A stretch of DNA of 64,000 nt from Thermohalobaculum sp050331395. GTDB taxonomy: Bacteria > Pseudomonadota > Alphaproteobacteria > Rhodobacterales > Rhodobacteraceae. Shown one piece after another: positions 1 to 8,780 of this stretch (the first letter of the stretch is position 1; each line of letters opens with the position of its first letter). The notes beneath the pieces are model-generated. The model saw only the letters and a program-made list of their open reading frames with translations. It had not been told where the DNA came from and searched no databases. The stretch lies in the NCBI GenBank assembly GCA_050331395.1, contig JBHJGX010000015.1, forward strand, positions 1-64,000. The letters are read 5' to 3'. A program made the position numbers and the translations under genes.

Positions 1-342
1 ATCGCCGTTCTCGGGCGCCTCGTCCTCGCCTTCGAGCCGGGCTTGCCGCTCGGCTTCCGCGCGTTCGGCCGCAAGCAGCGCCTCGCGATCGGCGACCGGA
101 ATCTGGTAATAGTCGGGGTGGATCTCCGCGAACGCGAGGAAGCCGTGCCGATTGCCGCCATAATCCACAAAGGCCGCGTGCAGCGCCGGTTCGACGCGCG
201 TCACCTTCGCGAGATAGATATTGCCGGCGATCTGAAGCTTGTTGACTGTCTCGTAGTCGAATTCCTCAACGCGGTTTCCGTCGACCACGACAACCCGAGT
301 CTCCTCGGGATGCGTGGCGTCGATGAGCATTTTTTTCGCCAT
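1..342 (-). CDS. rne: Ribonuclease E/G, N-terminal part (runs off the window)
   Basis: The first 114 codons of RNase E, the endonuclease that starts mRNA decay and processes rRNA and tRNA as core of the degradosome. Visible: the start MAKKMLIDATH, then VVVVDGNRVEEFDYE and the beginning of the S1 RNA-binding domain (GNIYLAKVTRVEP, AAFVDYGGNRHGFLAF, IHPDYYQIP), which is the standard alphaproteobacterial N terminus. An acidic stretch (EGEDEAPENG) begins at the window edge, where these proteins carry an insertion inside the S1 domain. The ATG at 342 is the only sensible start. The catalytic DNase I-like domain lies outside the window. It is divergent from the amidase gene, with a 480-bp spacer that holds the leader of this gene. 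Confidence 0.95.
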   Translation of the reverse strand, partial: MAKKMLIDATHPEETRVVVVDGNRVEEFDYETVNKLQIAGNIYLAKVTRVEPALHAAFVDYGGNRHGFLAFAEIHPDYYQIPVADREALLAAERAEAERQARLEGEDEAPENGD

Positions 343-824
343 GGGTGTTCCAAAGGTCCGGCCAGGCGCGGGGCAAGGCCCGCGCCGCGACGGGACGCGT
401 TCTCGTTTCGCATGCGGTGGATCGCGCGCGGCGCCCGCCGAACCCGGCCAGACGCCGGAGCGTCCTGCCAGGGGTCGGTCGTGTGCGCTCAGCCACGGGC
501 ATCGCATCGGTCCTCAAGCCGGCCGTCCGGGTAAGGACGGTCAGAAGCCAGTCGCGCCTTTTCGGGGCGCGCGGGGTCGGAGGGGTCGGGGTGTCCCGGT
601 GGCCCGCATCATGCGGGGCCGAGCGATCGCGCGGCGACAGCAAACAGGATCCGAACCGAGCAGAGCGAGTGTCGTACACGCCACAAGCCCGCAGAAAACC
701 GCCTCTCCAACAATTCCCTTAGCAAGCGCGGTGGGGGAACACAAACCGATTTTTGCCGGCCCGATCCCCGTGTTAGGCTCCTGTTCAGAGCAGAGAGACA
801 CGCGGGCCAAGGAGATCTGCGGCG
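343..824. other. Divergent intergenic region; rne 5' leader plus amidase promoter region
   Basis: About 480 bp between the divergent rne and amidase starts. No coding sequence is convincing: the frames open here lack a ribosome binding site and resemble nothing known. A long leader before rne is expected, because in enterobacteria the rne 5' UTR is long, structured and used for autoregulation. The stretch is G+C-rich with many possible stems, but I could not single out one conserved structure. Just before the amidase start there is a good ribosome binding site (AAGGAG, about 816). Confidence 0.5.
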
Positions 825-2026
825 ATGAGGCGATCGATCCGAGCGGCGTGCGCCGCGTTACTCTTCCTGTCGACACCCGTGGATCTCACCGCTTCGGCGG
901 CCGAGCCTGCCACCGGTCCCGCGCAAGTGACCGAGATACGCCTGACGCCCGGCCGGCGGGCGGAGAGATCGCGCTCCGCTTCGATCGGGACCCGCGCTGG
1001 AGCCTCTTCACCCTCGTCGAGCCCTACCGGATCGTGCTCGATTTCCCGGTCCTCGACTGGCAGGCCGGGACGCCGGACCTGAGCGCGTGGCCGGGCGTGG
1101 TGTCGGTCCGCCACGGGCTCTTCCGCCACGATATCGCACGCGTCGTGATCGAACTCGACCGGCCGCTCACGGTCCGCGCTGCCTATACCCGGCTCGCGGG
1201 GCGGGGGCGCTTCGATCTGGTCCTCGCCCTCGCCAACAGCACCGAGGCGGCGTTCCGGGCCGAGGCCGGCTGGCCCGAGGGCGCAAGTTGGCGTGCCGCA
1301 AAGCGCCCGGCGCCCGAACCTGGCACGGTGGTGATCGCCATCGATCCGGGCCATGGCGGTATCGACGGCGGCGCCTCGATGGCCGGCACTGTCGAGAAAG
1401 ACGTGGTCCTGGATTTCGGCCGGCTGCTGGCCGAGCGTCTCGCCGAAGAGCCCGGGCTCTCGGTCTTCATGACCCGGGACGACGACCGGTTCCTGACGCT
1501 GCGGGAACGCGTCCAGCGGGCCCGCGAGGCGAAGGCGCATCTCATGCTGTCGCTCCATGTGAACGCGCTCGAGAGTGGGCGGGCTTCGGGCGCCGCCGTC
1601 TATACGCTGAGCGCGATCGGCACTGACAGCGCGGCAGAGGCCTTTGCCGAACGCGAGAACCGTTCGGAAGTGCTTTCGGGCGTGGAGCTGGCCGGCCACG
1701 AGGACGATGTGACCCGCCTCGTGATCGACCTCGCGCGCCGGGGCACCACGCGCGAATCCGTCCGGCTCGCAGAGTTCTTGGTGGCCGAGATGGAAGACCG
1801 GGTGCCGCTTCTGTCGACGCGGCCGCACCGCCGGGGCAACTTCTTCGTGCTGAAAGCGCCCGATCTGCCCTCTGTGCTCGTCGAACTCGGCTTCGTCTCG
1901 GACCCGGGCGACCGAAAACGTTTTCGCGACGAAGCCTGGCAGGGCGAGATGATCGACGCGCTTTTGCGCGGCATTCGCGCCTGGATCGACGCCGCGAGCC
2001 CCGGCTTCCTTGCGCCGAGGGGGTGA
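825..2026 (+). CDS. amiC: N-acetylmuramoyl-L-alanine amidase (AmiC family), frameshifted in this sequence
   Basis: A periplasmic zinc amidase that cleaves the stem peptide from murein during cell separation. The start at 825 has a strong AAGGAG site and encodes a signal peptide (MRRSIRAACAALLFLSTP...ASAAEP) followed by VTEIRLT, the first strand of an AMIN domain. The rest of AMIN (FDRDPRWSLFTLVEPYRIVLDFPVLDW) and the whole Amidase_3 domain lie in another frame, ending at 2026. Zinc ligands are visible: H in IDPGHGGIDGGA, E in EKDVVLDF, H in LSLHVNA, and the catalytic E in LVELGFVSD. The frame switch falls near 940-965 in a GGC-rich stretch and equals one missing base. No slippery heptamer is present, so programmed slippage is unlikely. 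The order rne / amidase / PBP1A / prfB is typical of Rhodobacteraceae. Confidence 0.85.
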
Positions 2027-2095
2027 GGACCGGTAGCGGCGCCACCTGCGCTTTGCTAAGAGCAAGGGTGGTTCGGCAGCGACAGGAGGCCCCCG

Positions 2096-4705
2096 GTGAT
2101 CCGCATCCTCGCGACCCTCTTCTCCAACGCCGCCATCGCCGGCGTCTTCGGAATGGGCTTCGTGCTCGGTCTCGTCCATGTCTATGGGTCCGACCTTCCC
2201 GACCATGCCGAGCTCGAGACCTACGAGCCGCCGATGCTGAGCCGCGTTTACTCGGGCGAGGGCCGTGTGATCGCCGAATACGCGCGGGAGCGGCGGATTT
2301 TCGCGCCTTATGAAGAAATTCCACCGCTGGTGATCGAGGCGTTCATTTCCGCCGAGGACAAGAACTATTTCACGCACCCGGGTGTCGATGCGCTCGGCAT
2401 CGTCAAGGCCGCAGTCCGTTACGCGGTGGCCAAGTCGCGGGGCGAAAATCCGCGGCTCGCGGGCGCCTCGACCATCACCCAGCAGGTGATGAAGAACTTT
2501 CTTCTGGAACGCGACCGGGCCATCGAGCGCAAGATCAAGGAGATGATCTTGGCTGTACGGCTCGACGGCGCGCTCTCCAAGGAACACATTCTCGAGCTTT
2601 ATTTGAACGAGATCTATCTGGGCGCGGGCTCTTACGGGGTGGCCGCGGCGGCGCGCACCTATTTCGGCAAGCCGCTCGAAACCCTGACACCTGCCGAGGC
2701 GGCCTATCTCGCGGCTCTGCCCAAGGCGCCGTCCGAGTTGCACCCGATCCGCGATGCCGAACGCGCGGTCGAGCGACGGAACTACGTGCTCGAGGAGATG
2801 GCGCAAAACGGCTATCTCGCCCGCGACGTCGCCGAGGCGCACAAGGGCGAGGCGCTCGACACGATCCTCGCCGAGGACGTGGCCGATCCGCTCGCGCCCG
2901 GGCCGCGCACCTATTTCACCGCCGAGATCCGCCGCCAGCTCTCGGCTGAGCGCGGCCAGAACGCGCTCTTCGAGGGCGGGTTGACGATCCGCGCGACCAT
3001 CGAGCCCGAACTCCAAGATCTCGCCGCCGACGCCCTCCGCAAGGGTCTTGAGGATTTCGACCGGAGCCGGAGCGTCTATCGCGGGCCTGCCGCCCGGCTC
3101 GAGGCGCCCGGCGACGACTGGCCCGACCGCCTCCGCGCGACCGAGATCGCCCGCGACATTCCCGGCTGGCATCCGGCCGTCGTCCTGTCGGTCGGCGACA
3201 CCACGGCCGAGATCGGTATCGAGGGACCGGATGGGCGGGAGACCGGCCGCCTCCGTCTCGCCGCCAGCCGCTGGATCGGCGCCGTTCTCCGCGACGGCCG
3301 CCGGTTCCGGGGCCCGCGCCGGGCCGGCGATCTCTGGACGGTCGGCGACGTCGTCCATGTGAGCCGATCGGGCGAGGGTTGGCGGCTGCGCCAGATCCCC
3401 GAGATCCAAGGCGGCTTCATGGCGATGGACCCCCATACGGGCCGGGTGCTCGCGCTCCAGGGCGGGTTCTCCTTCGAAGACAGCGCATTCAACCGGGCAA
3501 CCCAGGCCAAGCGCCAGCCGGGGTCCGCCTTCAAGCCCTTCGTCTACGCGGTCGCGCTCGATGCGGGCTATTCGCCCTCGACCATCGTGCTCGATGCGCC
3601 GGTGGTGGTCCGCCTCGAAGGCGGGCCGTGGCGGCCGAAGAATTCGGGCGGCGGGTTCTACGGCCCGACGCCGCTCCGCCTCGGCATCGTCTACTCGCGG
3701 AACCTGATGACAGTGCGGATCGCGCAGACCGTCGGCATGGACCGGGTGGCGCGCTATGCGGAGCGCTTCGGTGTCTATGAGAACATGCCCTATCATCTCT
3801 CCTATGCGCTCGGCGCCGGGGAGACCACGCTCTACGACATGGTCGCGGCCTATGGCATGATCGCCAATGGCGGCCGGCGGGTGCGCCCGACCCTGATCGA
3901 CCGGATCCAGGACCGCACGGGCGCGACGATCTTCCGCCACGACACCCGGCTTTGCGAGGGCTGCTCAGCCGACGCGGCGCGGCCGAGCGCGTTGCCGAGG
4001 CTCTACGACACCCGGTCTCGGATCATGAACGCGGTGACCGCCGAACAGTTGATCTCGATGATGGAGGGCGTGGTGGGCTATGGCACGGCCGCGCGGACCG
4101 TGGGCGATCTGGGCTTTCCGGTCGCGGGAAAGACCGGGACGACCAACGAAAGCCGGGATGCGTGGTTCATCGGCTTCTCGCCCAATCTCGTGGCGGGGTG
4201 CTATATCGGCTATGACCAGCCGCGACCGATGGGACGCGGGGCTTACGGCGGAACACTTTGCGGGCCGGTCTTCAAGCAGTTTATGAAAGCCGCAATGGAG
4301 AACCGCGCGCCTGGGCGCTTCCGCCGCGACGAGGCGCCCGGCACCATCGCCGTCAAGATCGACCGCAACACCGGCGAACGGCTCCCCGACGATGCAGAGG
4401 GCCCGAACGTGATCGTCGAGATCTTCGAGGACGGCAACGAGCCCCAGCTTTGGGCGTCGATGGATGCGCTCGCGGGCGACGAGGCGCTCTTTGCCGGGGC
4501 GGCGGACACGTTGCCCTATGAGATTTCGGGGGCGGGCGGGGATTTGCCCTATCGCCTCGATCCGCCCGCACCGGAGCCGTCCGAGCCCGGGCGCGGCACG
4601 GTCGCCCGGAACCCACAGACCGACGCCGGCGGCGGCGCTCCGCGTCCGTCACGCCCGCAGGCCCCCGCAGGCGGCCTCGGCCTCGGCACGGGCGGGCTTT
4701 ACTGA
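2096..4705 (+). CDS. mrcA: Penicillin-binding protein 1A (class A, bifunctional)
   Basis: Polymerises and crosslinks peptidoglycan at the cytoplasmic membrane. The start is GTG at 2096, 7 nt after an ACAGGAGG site. One N-terminal membrane segment (about residues 8-28) is followed by the GT51 glycosyltransferase domain with its signatures EDKNYFTHPGVD, GASTITQQVMKN, ERKIKEMILA and LELYLNEIYLG. The transpeptidase domain shows SAFK (catalytic serine in RQPGSAFKPF), SRN and KTGTT. Between them sits the OB-like insertion usual in PBP1A. The tail (last 70 residues) is Pro/Gly-rich. At 869 residues it has normal length for the family. It lies 69 nt after the amidase gene and 86 nt before prfB. Confidence 0.97.
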   Translation: MIRILATLFSNAAIAGVFGMGFVLGLVHVYGSDLPDHAELETYEPPMLSRVYSGEGRVIAEYARERRIFAPYEEIPPLVIEAFISAEDKNYFTHPGVDALGIVKAAVRYAVAKSRGENPRLAGASTITQQVMKNFLLERDRAIERKIKEMILAVRLDGALSKEHILELYLNEIYLGAGSYGVAAAARTYFGKPLETLTPAEAAYLAALPKAPSELHPIRDAERAVERRNYVLEEMAQNGYLARDVAEAHKGEALDTILAEDVADPLAPGPRTYFTAEIRRQLSAERGQNALFEGGLTIRATIEPELQDLAADALRKGLEDFDRSRSVYRGPAARLEAPGDDWPDRLRATEIARDIPGWHPAVVLSVGDTTAEIGIEGPDGRETGRLRLAASRWIGAVLRDGRRFRGPRRAGDLWTVGDVVHVSRSGEGWRLRQIPEIQGGFMAMDPHTGRVLALQGGFSFEDSAFNRATQAKRQPGSAFKPFVYAVALDAGYSPSTIVLDAPVVVRLEGGPWRPKNSGGGFYGPTPLRLGIVYSRNLMTVRIAQTVGMDRVARYAERFGVYENMPYHLSYALGAGETTLYDMVAAYGMIANGGRRVRPTLIDRIQDRTGATIFRHDTRLCEGCSADAARPSALPRLYDTRSRIMNAVTAEQLISMMEGVVGYGTAARTVGDLGFPVAGKTGTTNESRDAWFIGFSPNLVAGCYIGYDQPRPMGRGAYGGTLCGPVFKQFMKAAMENRAPGRFRRDEAPGTIAVKIDRNTGERLPDDAEGPNVIVEIFEDGNEPQLWASMDALAGDEALFAGAADTLPYEISGAGGDLPYRLDPPAPEPSEPGRGTVARNPQTDAGGGAPRPSRPQAPAGGLGLGTGGLY

Positions 4706-4791
4706 GCTCGGCTTTACCTCGTGGGCGCACCGGCTTATTTGGCAGGTCCGCCCGCCGGGGCGAACCACCATGCAGCCACCAGAGGACAGCC

Positions 4792-5925
4792 ATGCGGGCC
4801 GAAACCGAAACCGTCGTCTCCGAGATCGAGAAATCGCTGGCGCTTCTTCGCCAGCGGATCGGCTGGGAGACCGCGGAACATCGGCTCGAGGAGATGAACG
4901 CCCGCGCCGAGGATCCGGAACTCTGGTCCGATCCGGCCAAGGCCCAGGCCGTCATGCGCGAACGCCAACGCCTCGCGGACAGCATCGACGGCTACAGAAC
5001 CCTCGCCCAAGCGCTCGACGACAACAAGGAACTCATCGAACTCGGCGAGGCCGAAGCGGACACGGAGGTCACCGAGGAGGCCGAGCGGGCGCTCAAGGCG
5101 CTCCGCGACGAGGCGGCGGCCCGTGAGATCGAGGCGCTCCTGTCCGGTGAGATGGACGCCAACGATACCTTCCTCGAGATCAATGCCGGGGCGGGCGGAA
5201 CAGAGGCCTGCGACTGGGCCTCCATGCTCTCGCGGATGTATGTGCGCTGGTGCGAGAAGCGCGGATACAAGGTCGAGCTCCAGTCCGAGACCGCCGGCGC
5301 CGAGGCCGGGATTAAATCGGTCACCTATCAGGTAAAGGGCGACAACGCCTTTGGCTGGCTGAAGACCGAGTCGGGCGTCCACCGCCTCGTGCGGATCTCG
5401 CCATTTGGAAAGGGCACGCGCGAGACGTCATTCGCCTCGGTCTGGGTCTATCCGGTGATCGACGACACGATCGAGATCGAGATCCCGCCGAACGATATTC
5501 GCATCGACACCTACCGCTCCTCAGGCGCAGGCGGGCAGCACGTCAACACGACCGACTCAGCCGTTCGGATCACCCACATGCCCTCGGGGATCGTGGTCAC
5601 ATCCTCGGAAAAGTCCCAGCATCAGAACCGCGACATCGCCATGCGGGCGCTGCGCTCGAAGCTCTACGAGATCGAGATGAAAAAGCGCACGCAGGCGATC
5701 CAGGACGCCCACGATGCGAAGGGCGAGATCGGCTGGGGCAATCAGATCCGCTCTTACGTCCTCCAACCCTACCAGATGGTCAAGGACCTGCGCACCCGTG
5801 TCGAGACCGCCGACACCCAAGGCGTACTCGACGGCGATCTCGACGCGTTCATGGCGGCGGCCCTTGCGCTCGACGCGACCGGCAAGGGCCGTGCGGATTT
5901 CGACGACCCCGACGACGCGGTGTAA
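4792..5925 (+). CDS. prfB: Peptide chain release factor 2
   Basis: Ends translation at UGA and UAA. The 377-residue reading frame is continuous: there is no in-frame UGA near codon 25 and no frameshift site, unlike the autoregulated prfB of E. coli. Visible signatures: the stop-codon-recognising tripeptide SPF in RLVRISPFGKGTRE, and the GGQ loop in SSGAGGQHVNTTDSAVRITH that enters the peptidyl transferase centre. The coiled-coil N-terminal domain (residues 1-110) is rich in Glu, Arg and Ala. The start is ATG at 4792 after AGAGGACAGCC. Confidence 0.97.
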   Translation: MRAETETVVSEIEKSLALLRQRIGWETAEHRLEEMNARAEDPELWSDPAKAQAVMRERQRLADSIDGYRTLAQALDDNKELIELGEAEADTEVTEEAERALKALRDEAAAREIEALLSGEMDANDTFLEINAGAGGTEACDWASMLSRMYVRWCEKRGYKVELQSETAGAEAGIKSVTYQVKGDNAFGWLKTESGVHRLVRISPFGKGTRETSFASVWVYPVIDDTIEIEIPPNDIRIDTYRSSGAGGQHVNTTDSAVRITHMPSGIVVTSSEKSQHQNRDIAMRALRSKLYEIEMKKRTQAIQDAHDAKGEIGWGNQIRSYVLQPYQMVKDLRTRVETADTQGVLDGDLDAFMAAALALDATGKGRADFDDPDDAV

Positions 5926-5970
5926 CGTCGGGAGGTGGGCCGGGGCACGGCAGAACGGGGGCATGCGGAA

Positions 5971-6102
5971 ATGGCCGAGACGCCGGTGGACGCGCTTTCC
6001 CGCGATGCGGCGACGGCCGAGATCGCCCGGCTCTCCGAGGCCGTGGCGCGGGCCGAGCGCGCCTATCATCAGCAGGACGCGCCCGAGATTGCCCATGCCT
6101 AA
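5971..6102 (+). pseudogene. ligA: LigA N-terminal fragment (domain Ia) ended by an in-frame TAA
   Basis: An ATG at 5971 opens a frame that continues exactly into the ligase body, but codon 44 (6100-6102) is TAA. The 43 residues match domain Ia of NAD-dependent ligases: a helical stretch, then AYHQQDAPEIAHA. The family continues here with E-Y-D. The next codons after the stop are Tyr-Ser-Arg-Leu, so the conserved Tyr is kept, the Glu codon (GAA or GAG) has become TAA, and the Asp has become Ser. Domain Ia binds the nicotinamide half of NAD+, so a protein lacking it should not self-adenylate from NAD+. Either the sequence is wrong here or the gene is truly damaged. Confidence 0.75.
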
Positions 6103-6126
6103 TACTCCCGGCTGAAAGCGCGCCTC

Positions 6127-8094
6127 GTGGCGCTCGAGGCCGCGTTCCCCGATCTCGCGCGGGCCGAGAGCCCGACCCGGAGCGTCGGGGCGCCTCCCGC
6201 CCAGGGCTTTGCAAAGCACACCCATGCGGTGCGCATGCTCTCGCTGGCCAACGCGTTCGACCAGAGCGACGTTGAGGAGTTCGTCGCGCGTATCAAGCGA
6301 TTTCTCAGTTTAGGCGATGAAGCCATTGCCTTCGTTGCAGAACCCAAGATCGACGGCCTCTCGCTCGCGCTCCGCTACGAAGACCGCCGGCTCGTCCTCG
6401 CCGCCACCCGCGGCGACGGCACCGAAGGCGAGACGGTCACCGCCAATGCGCGCACTATCCAAGAGATCCCCGTCGAATTGCCACCCTCGGCGCCCGACCT
6501 GATCGAGATCCGCGGCGAGGTCTATATGCACCACGCGGATTTCGCGCGGCTGAACGAGACCCAAGCCGCGGCCGGCGCCAAGACCTTCGCCAATCCGCGG
6601 AACGCCGCCGCGGGATCGCTCCGCCAATTGGACAGCCGGATCACCGCCGAGCGGCCGCTCCGGTTCTTTGCCTATGGCTGGGGGGAGCTGTCGGCACGCC
6701 CGGCCGAGACGCAAACGGGGATGCTCGAGGCGTTTCGCGCCTATGGGCTCCCGGTCAATGCGCTCGCCCGGCGTCTCGAGGGGCTCGATGCGCTCTTTAA
6801 GCAATATGCCGAGATCGAGGCGGCGCGGGCGAGCCTCGGCTACGACATCGACGGCGTCGTCTACAAGGTCGACCGTCTCGACTGGCAGGAGCGGCTCGGC
6901 CAGCGCTCCTCGACGCCGCGCTGGGCGATTGCGCATAAATTCCCGGCCGAGCGGGCGACGACCGTGCTCGAGGCGATCGACATCCAGGTCGGGCGGACCG
7001 GCGCGCTCACGCCGACCGCGCGGCTGAGGCCGGTGACTGTCGGCGGTGTCGTCGTCTCCAACGCGACGCTCCACAATGAGGATTACGTGGCCGGCATCGG
7101 CGCGGACGGGGCGCCGATCCGCGAGGGGCGGGACCTCCGCGCGGGTGACACGGTCACGGTCTATCGGGCAGGGGACGTGATCCCGAAAGTCGTCGATGTT
7201 GACCCTTCTCGACGGCCGGCCGGTGCGGTTCCCTGGGAGATGCCGACGCGCTGCCCGGTCTGCGGCTCACCGGCCGTGCGTGAGGCGGGGGAGGCGGTTC
7301 GGCGCTGCACGGGCGGGCTGATCTGCGCCGCGCAGGCGGTCGAGCGGCTCAAGCATTTCGTCAGCCGGGCGGCTCTCGACATCGAGGGGCTCGGCACCAA
7401 ACAGGTCGAAGCCTTCTATGCGGATGGGATGATCGCCGAGCCGGCCGATATCTTCACGCTCGCCCGGCGCCAGGAGGCGGGCACCCTCGATCTCTACCGC
7501 CGCGACGCCAAGGGCCGGCCGACGAACGCGAAATCGGTTGACAACCTCTTCGCCGCCATCGAGGCCCGCCGCCGGCCCGATCTCGGCCGCTTCGTCTTCG
7601 CGCTCGGCATCCGGCATGTGGGGGAGACGACGGCACGGCTCCTCGCGCGGGTCTATGGCGACTGGCAGGCGTTCGCGGACGCCATGCGGGCCGCCGCCGC
7701 GGGCGATGCGGGCGCGCGAGAGCATCTGCTCGGCATCGACGGGGTCGGCCAGGTGGTGGGCGAGGCGATCCTCGCTTTCTTCGCGGACCCGCAGAACATG
7801 GCCGCCCTCGCGCGGTTGCTCGCCGAGGTGGCGCCAGAGGCGGCGGCACCCGTCGCGGCCGAAAGCGCGGTGGCCGGCAAGACGGTGGTTTTCACCGGCA
7901 AGCTCGAGCGGATGTCGCGGGACGAGGCGAAGGCACGGGCCGAAGCCCTCGGCGCCAAGGTCGCAGGCAGCGTGTCGGCCAAGACCGATATCCTGGTGGC
8001 AGGGCCCGGTGCAGGCTCGAAGCTCAAGAAGGCCGAGGAGCTCGGTATCGAGACGCTCTCCGAGGATGATTGGCTCGCGCTGATTGGCGGCTGA
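6127..8094 (+). CDS. ligA: NAD-dependent DNA ligase, body of gene (downstream of in-frame stop)
   Basis: Seals nicks in replication and repair. The first possible start after the stop at 6100-6102 is GTG 6127, which has no good ribosome binding site. Full-length LigA would be 5971-8094, about 707 residues, normal for the family. Visible in order: MLSLANAF; the adenylation domain with the catalytic lysine in EPKIDGLS; RGDGTEGE; ANPRNAAAGSLRQLD; IDGVVYKVD; the OB domain (QVGRTGALTPTARL, VSNATLHNED); a four-cysteine zinc finger (CPVCGSP ... CTGGLICAAQ); helix-hairpin-helix repeats; and a C-terminal BRCT domain (AGKTVVFTGKLERMSRDEAK). Apart from the early stop the gene looks fully conserved, as expected for an essential enzyme. 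Confidence 0.9.
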   Translation: MALEAAFPDLARAESPTRSVGAPPAQGFAKHTHAVRMLSLANAFDQSDVEEFVARIKRFLSLGDEAIAFVAEPKIDGLSLALRYEDRRLVLAATRGDGTEGETVTANARTIQEIPVELPPSAPDLIEIRGEVYMHHADFARLNETQAAAGAKTFANPRNAAAGSLRQLDSRITAERPLRFFAYGWGELSARPAETQTGMLEAFRAYGLPVNALARRLEGLDALFKQYAEIEAARASLGYDIDGVVYKVDRLDWQERLGQRSSTPRWAIAHKFPAERATTVLEAIDIQVGRTGALTPTARLRPVTVGGVVVSNATLHNEDYVAGIGADGAPIREGRDLRAGDTVTVYRAGDVIPKVVDVDPSRRPAGAVPWEMPTRCPVCGSPAVREAGEAVRRCTGGLICAAQAVERLKHFVSRAALDIEGLGTKQVEAFYADGMIAEPADIFTLARRQEAGTLDLYRRDAKGRPTNAKSVDNLFAAIEARRRPDLGRFVFALGIRHVGETTARLLARVYGDWQAFADAMRAAAAGDAGAREHLLGIDGVGQVVGEAILAFFADPQNMAALARLLAEVAPEAAAPVAAESAVAGKTVVFTGKLERMSRDEAKARAEALGAKVAGSVSAKTDILVAGPGAGSKLKKAEELGIETLSEDDWLALIGG

Positions 8095-8169
8095 TCGATC
8101 GTGCTTTGCCAGGCAGTCGGACTGCGGACACCCGTTGACAGGCCGGGCGCCTCGGACCAAGCGAACCTC

Positions 8170-8667
8170 ATGCCCCGACCGAGCGCCGATCCCGTGCCCC
8201 TCGATGCGTTGGCCCCGCCCGAACGGGAGCGGCTGCGGGCGCTCAACAATGCCCATGCGGTCGAGACCTCGCATCTCGAGCCTGCCGAGTGGGAGCGGCT
8301 GATCGCCGAGGCGCGGCTTGCGCTCGGCACGCGCGACGGCGCGGGCTTTCTTTTTGCGCTCGCCCCAGGGGCAAGATATGAGAGCGCCAATTATCGCTGG
8401 TTTTCAAATAAGTTCGAGCGGTTTCTCTACGTGGATCGGGTGGTTGTCGCGGCCCATGCGAGGGGCAGGGGTCTCGCCCGGGCGCTTTATGCGGTCGCCG
8501 CCGAGACGGCGCGCAGCGACGGGCTCGACCGGCTCGTCTGCGAAGTGAACCGTTGCCCGCCCAATCCGGGCTCTGACGCGTTTCACGCCGCGCTCGGCTT
8601 CCGGGCGCTCGCCACCGTCGATCTCGGCCCGCACAAATCGGTCCGATACCTCGAGCTCGCCCTTTGA
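8170..8667 (+). CDS. GNAT family acetyltransferase (COG3818-like)
   Basis: A predicted small-molecule N-acetyltransferase of 165 residues. The start at ATG 8170 (MPRPSADPVPLDALAPPE) is preferred. An upstream start at 8101 is possible but would add a stretch without family resemblance. Recognisable: LNNAHAVETSHLEPAEW at the N terminus, typical of the COG3818 group, then the beta4 strand and acetyl-CoA loop VDRVVVAAHARGRGLARALY (R-G-R-G-L-A), and a C-terminal strand LGFRALATVDLG. The substrate is unknown. It sits 75 nt after ligA and is followed by a perfect hairpin, so it may end the transcript. Confidence 0.8.
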   Translation: MPRPSADPVPLDALAPPERERLRALNNAHAVETSHLEPAEWERLIAEARLALGTRDGAGFLFALAPGARYESANYRWFSNKFERFLYVDRVVVAAHARGRGLARALYAVAAETARSDGLDRLVCEVNRCPPNPGSDAFHAALGFRALATVDLGPHKSVRYLELAL

Positions 8668-8675
8668 CACCGGAC

Positions 8676-8701
8676 CCCGACGCGGCCGCCTCCGCGTCGG
8701 G
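8676..8701. terminator. Perfect 10-bp hairpin after the acetyltransferase gene
   Basis: CCCGACGCGG and CCGCGTCGGG pair perfectly around a 6-nt loop, 8 nt after the stop codon. There is no T-tract on either strand, so it is either a 3'-end-stabilising hairpin or an intrinsic terminator of low efficiency. Confidence 0.45.
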
Positions 8702-8780
8702 CCATGCGTCGAGGCGCGGAGGTGGGCTCCCGGCACTGGCGCGCGATTGACGCCGCCCGCCGCCCGCGCGATCAGATGCC

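Noticed and set aside
930..965. Programmed -1 frameshift in the amidase gene
   Set aside because: No X-XXY-YYZ slippery site and no following pseudoknot seen; the family does not use one. A lost base is simpler.
785..3940. Very long minus-strand open frame opposite the amidase and PBP1A
   Set aside because: Arg/Gly/Ala/His-rich composition typical of antisense frames in high-G+C DNA; the plus strand here has clear conserved proteins.
4792..4900. Programmed frameshift in prfB
   Set aside because: The frame is open throughout with no early UGA.
8101..8169. N-terminal extension of the acetyltransferase
   Set aside because: The extra residues do not resemble the family; the ATG at 8170 fits better.
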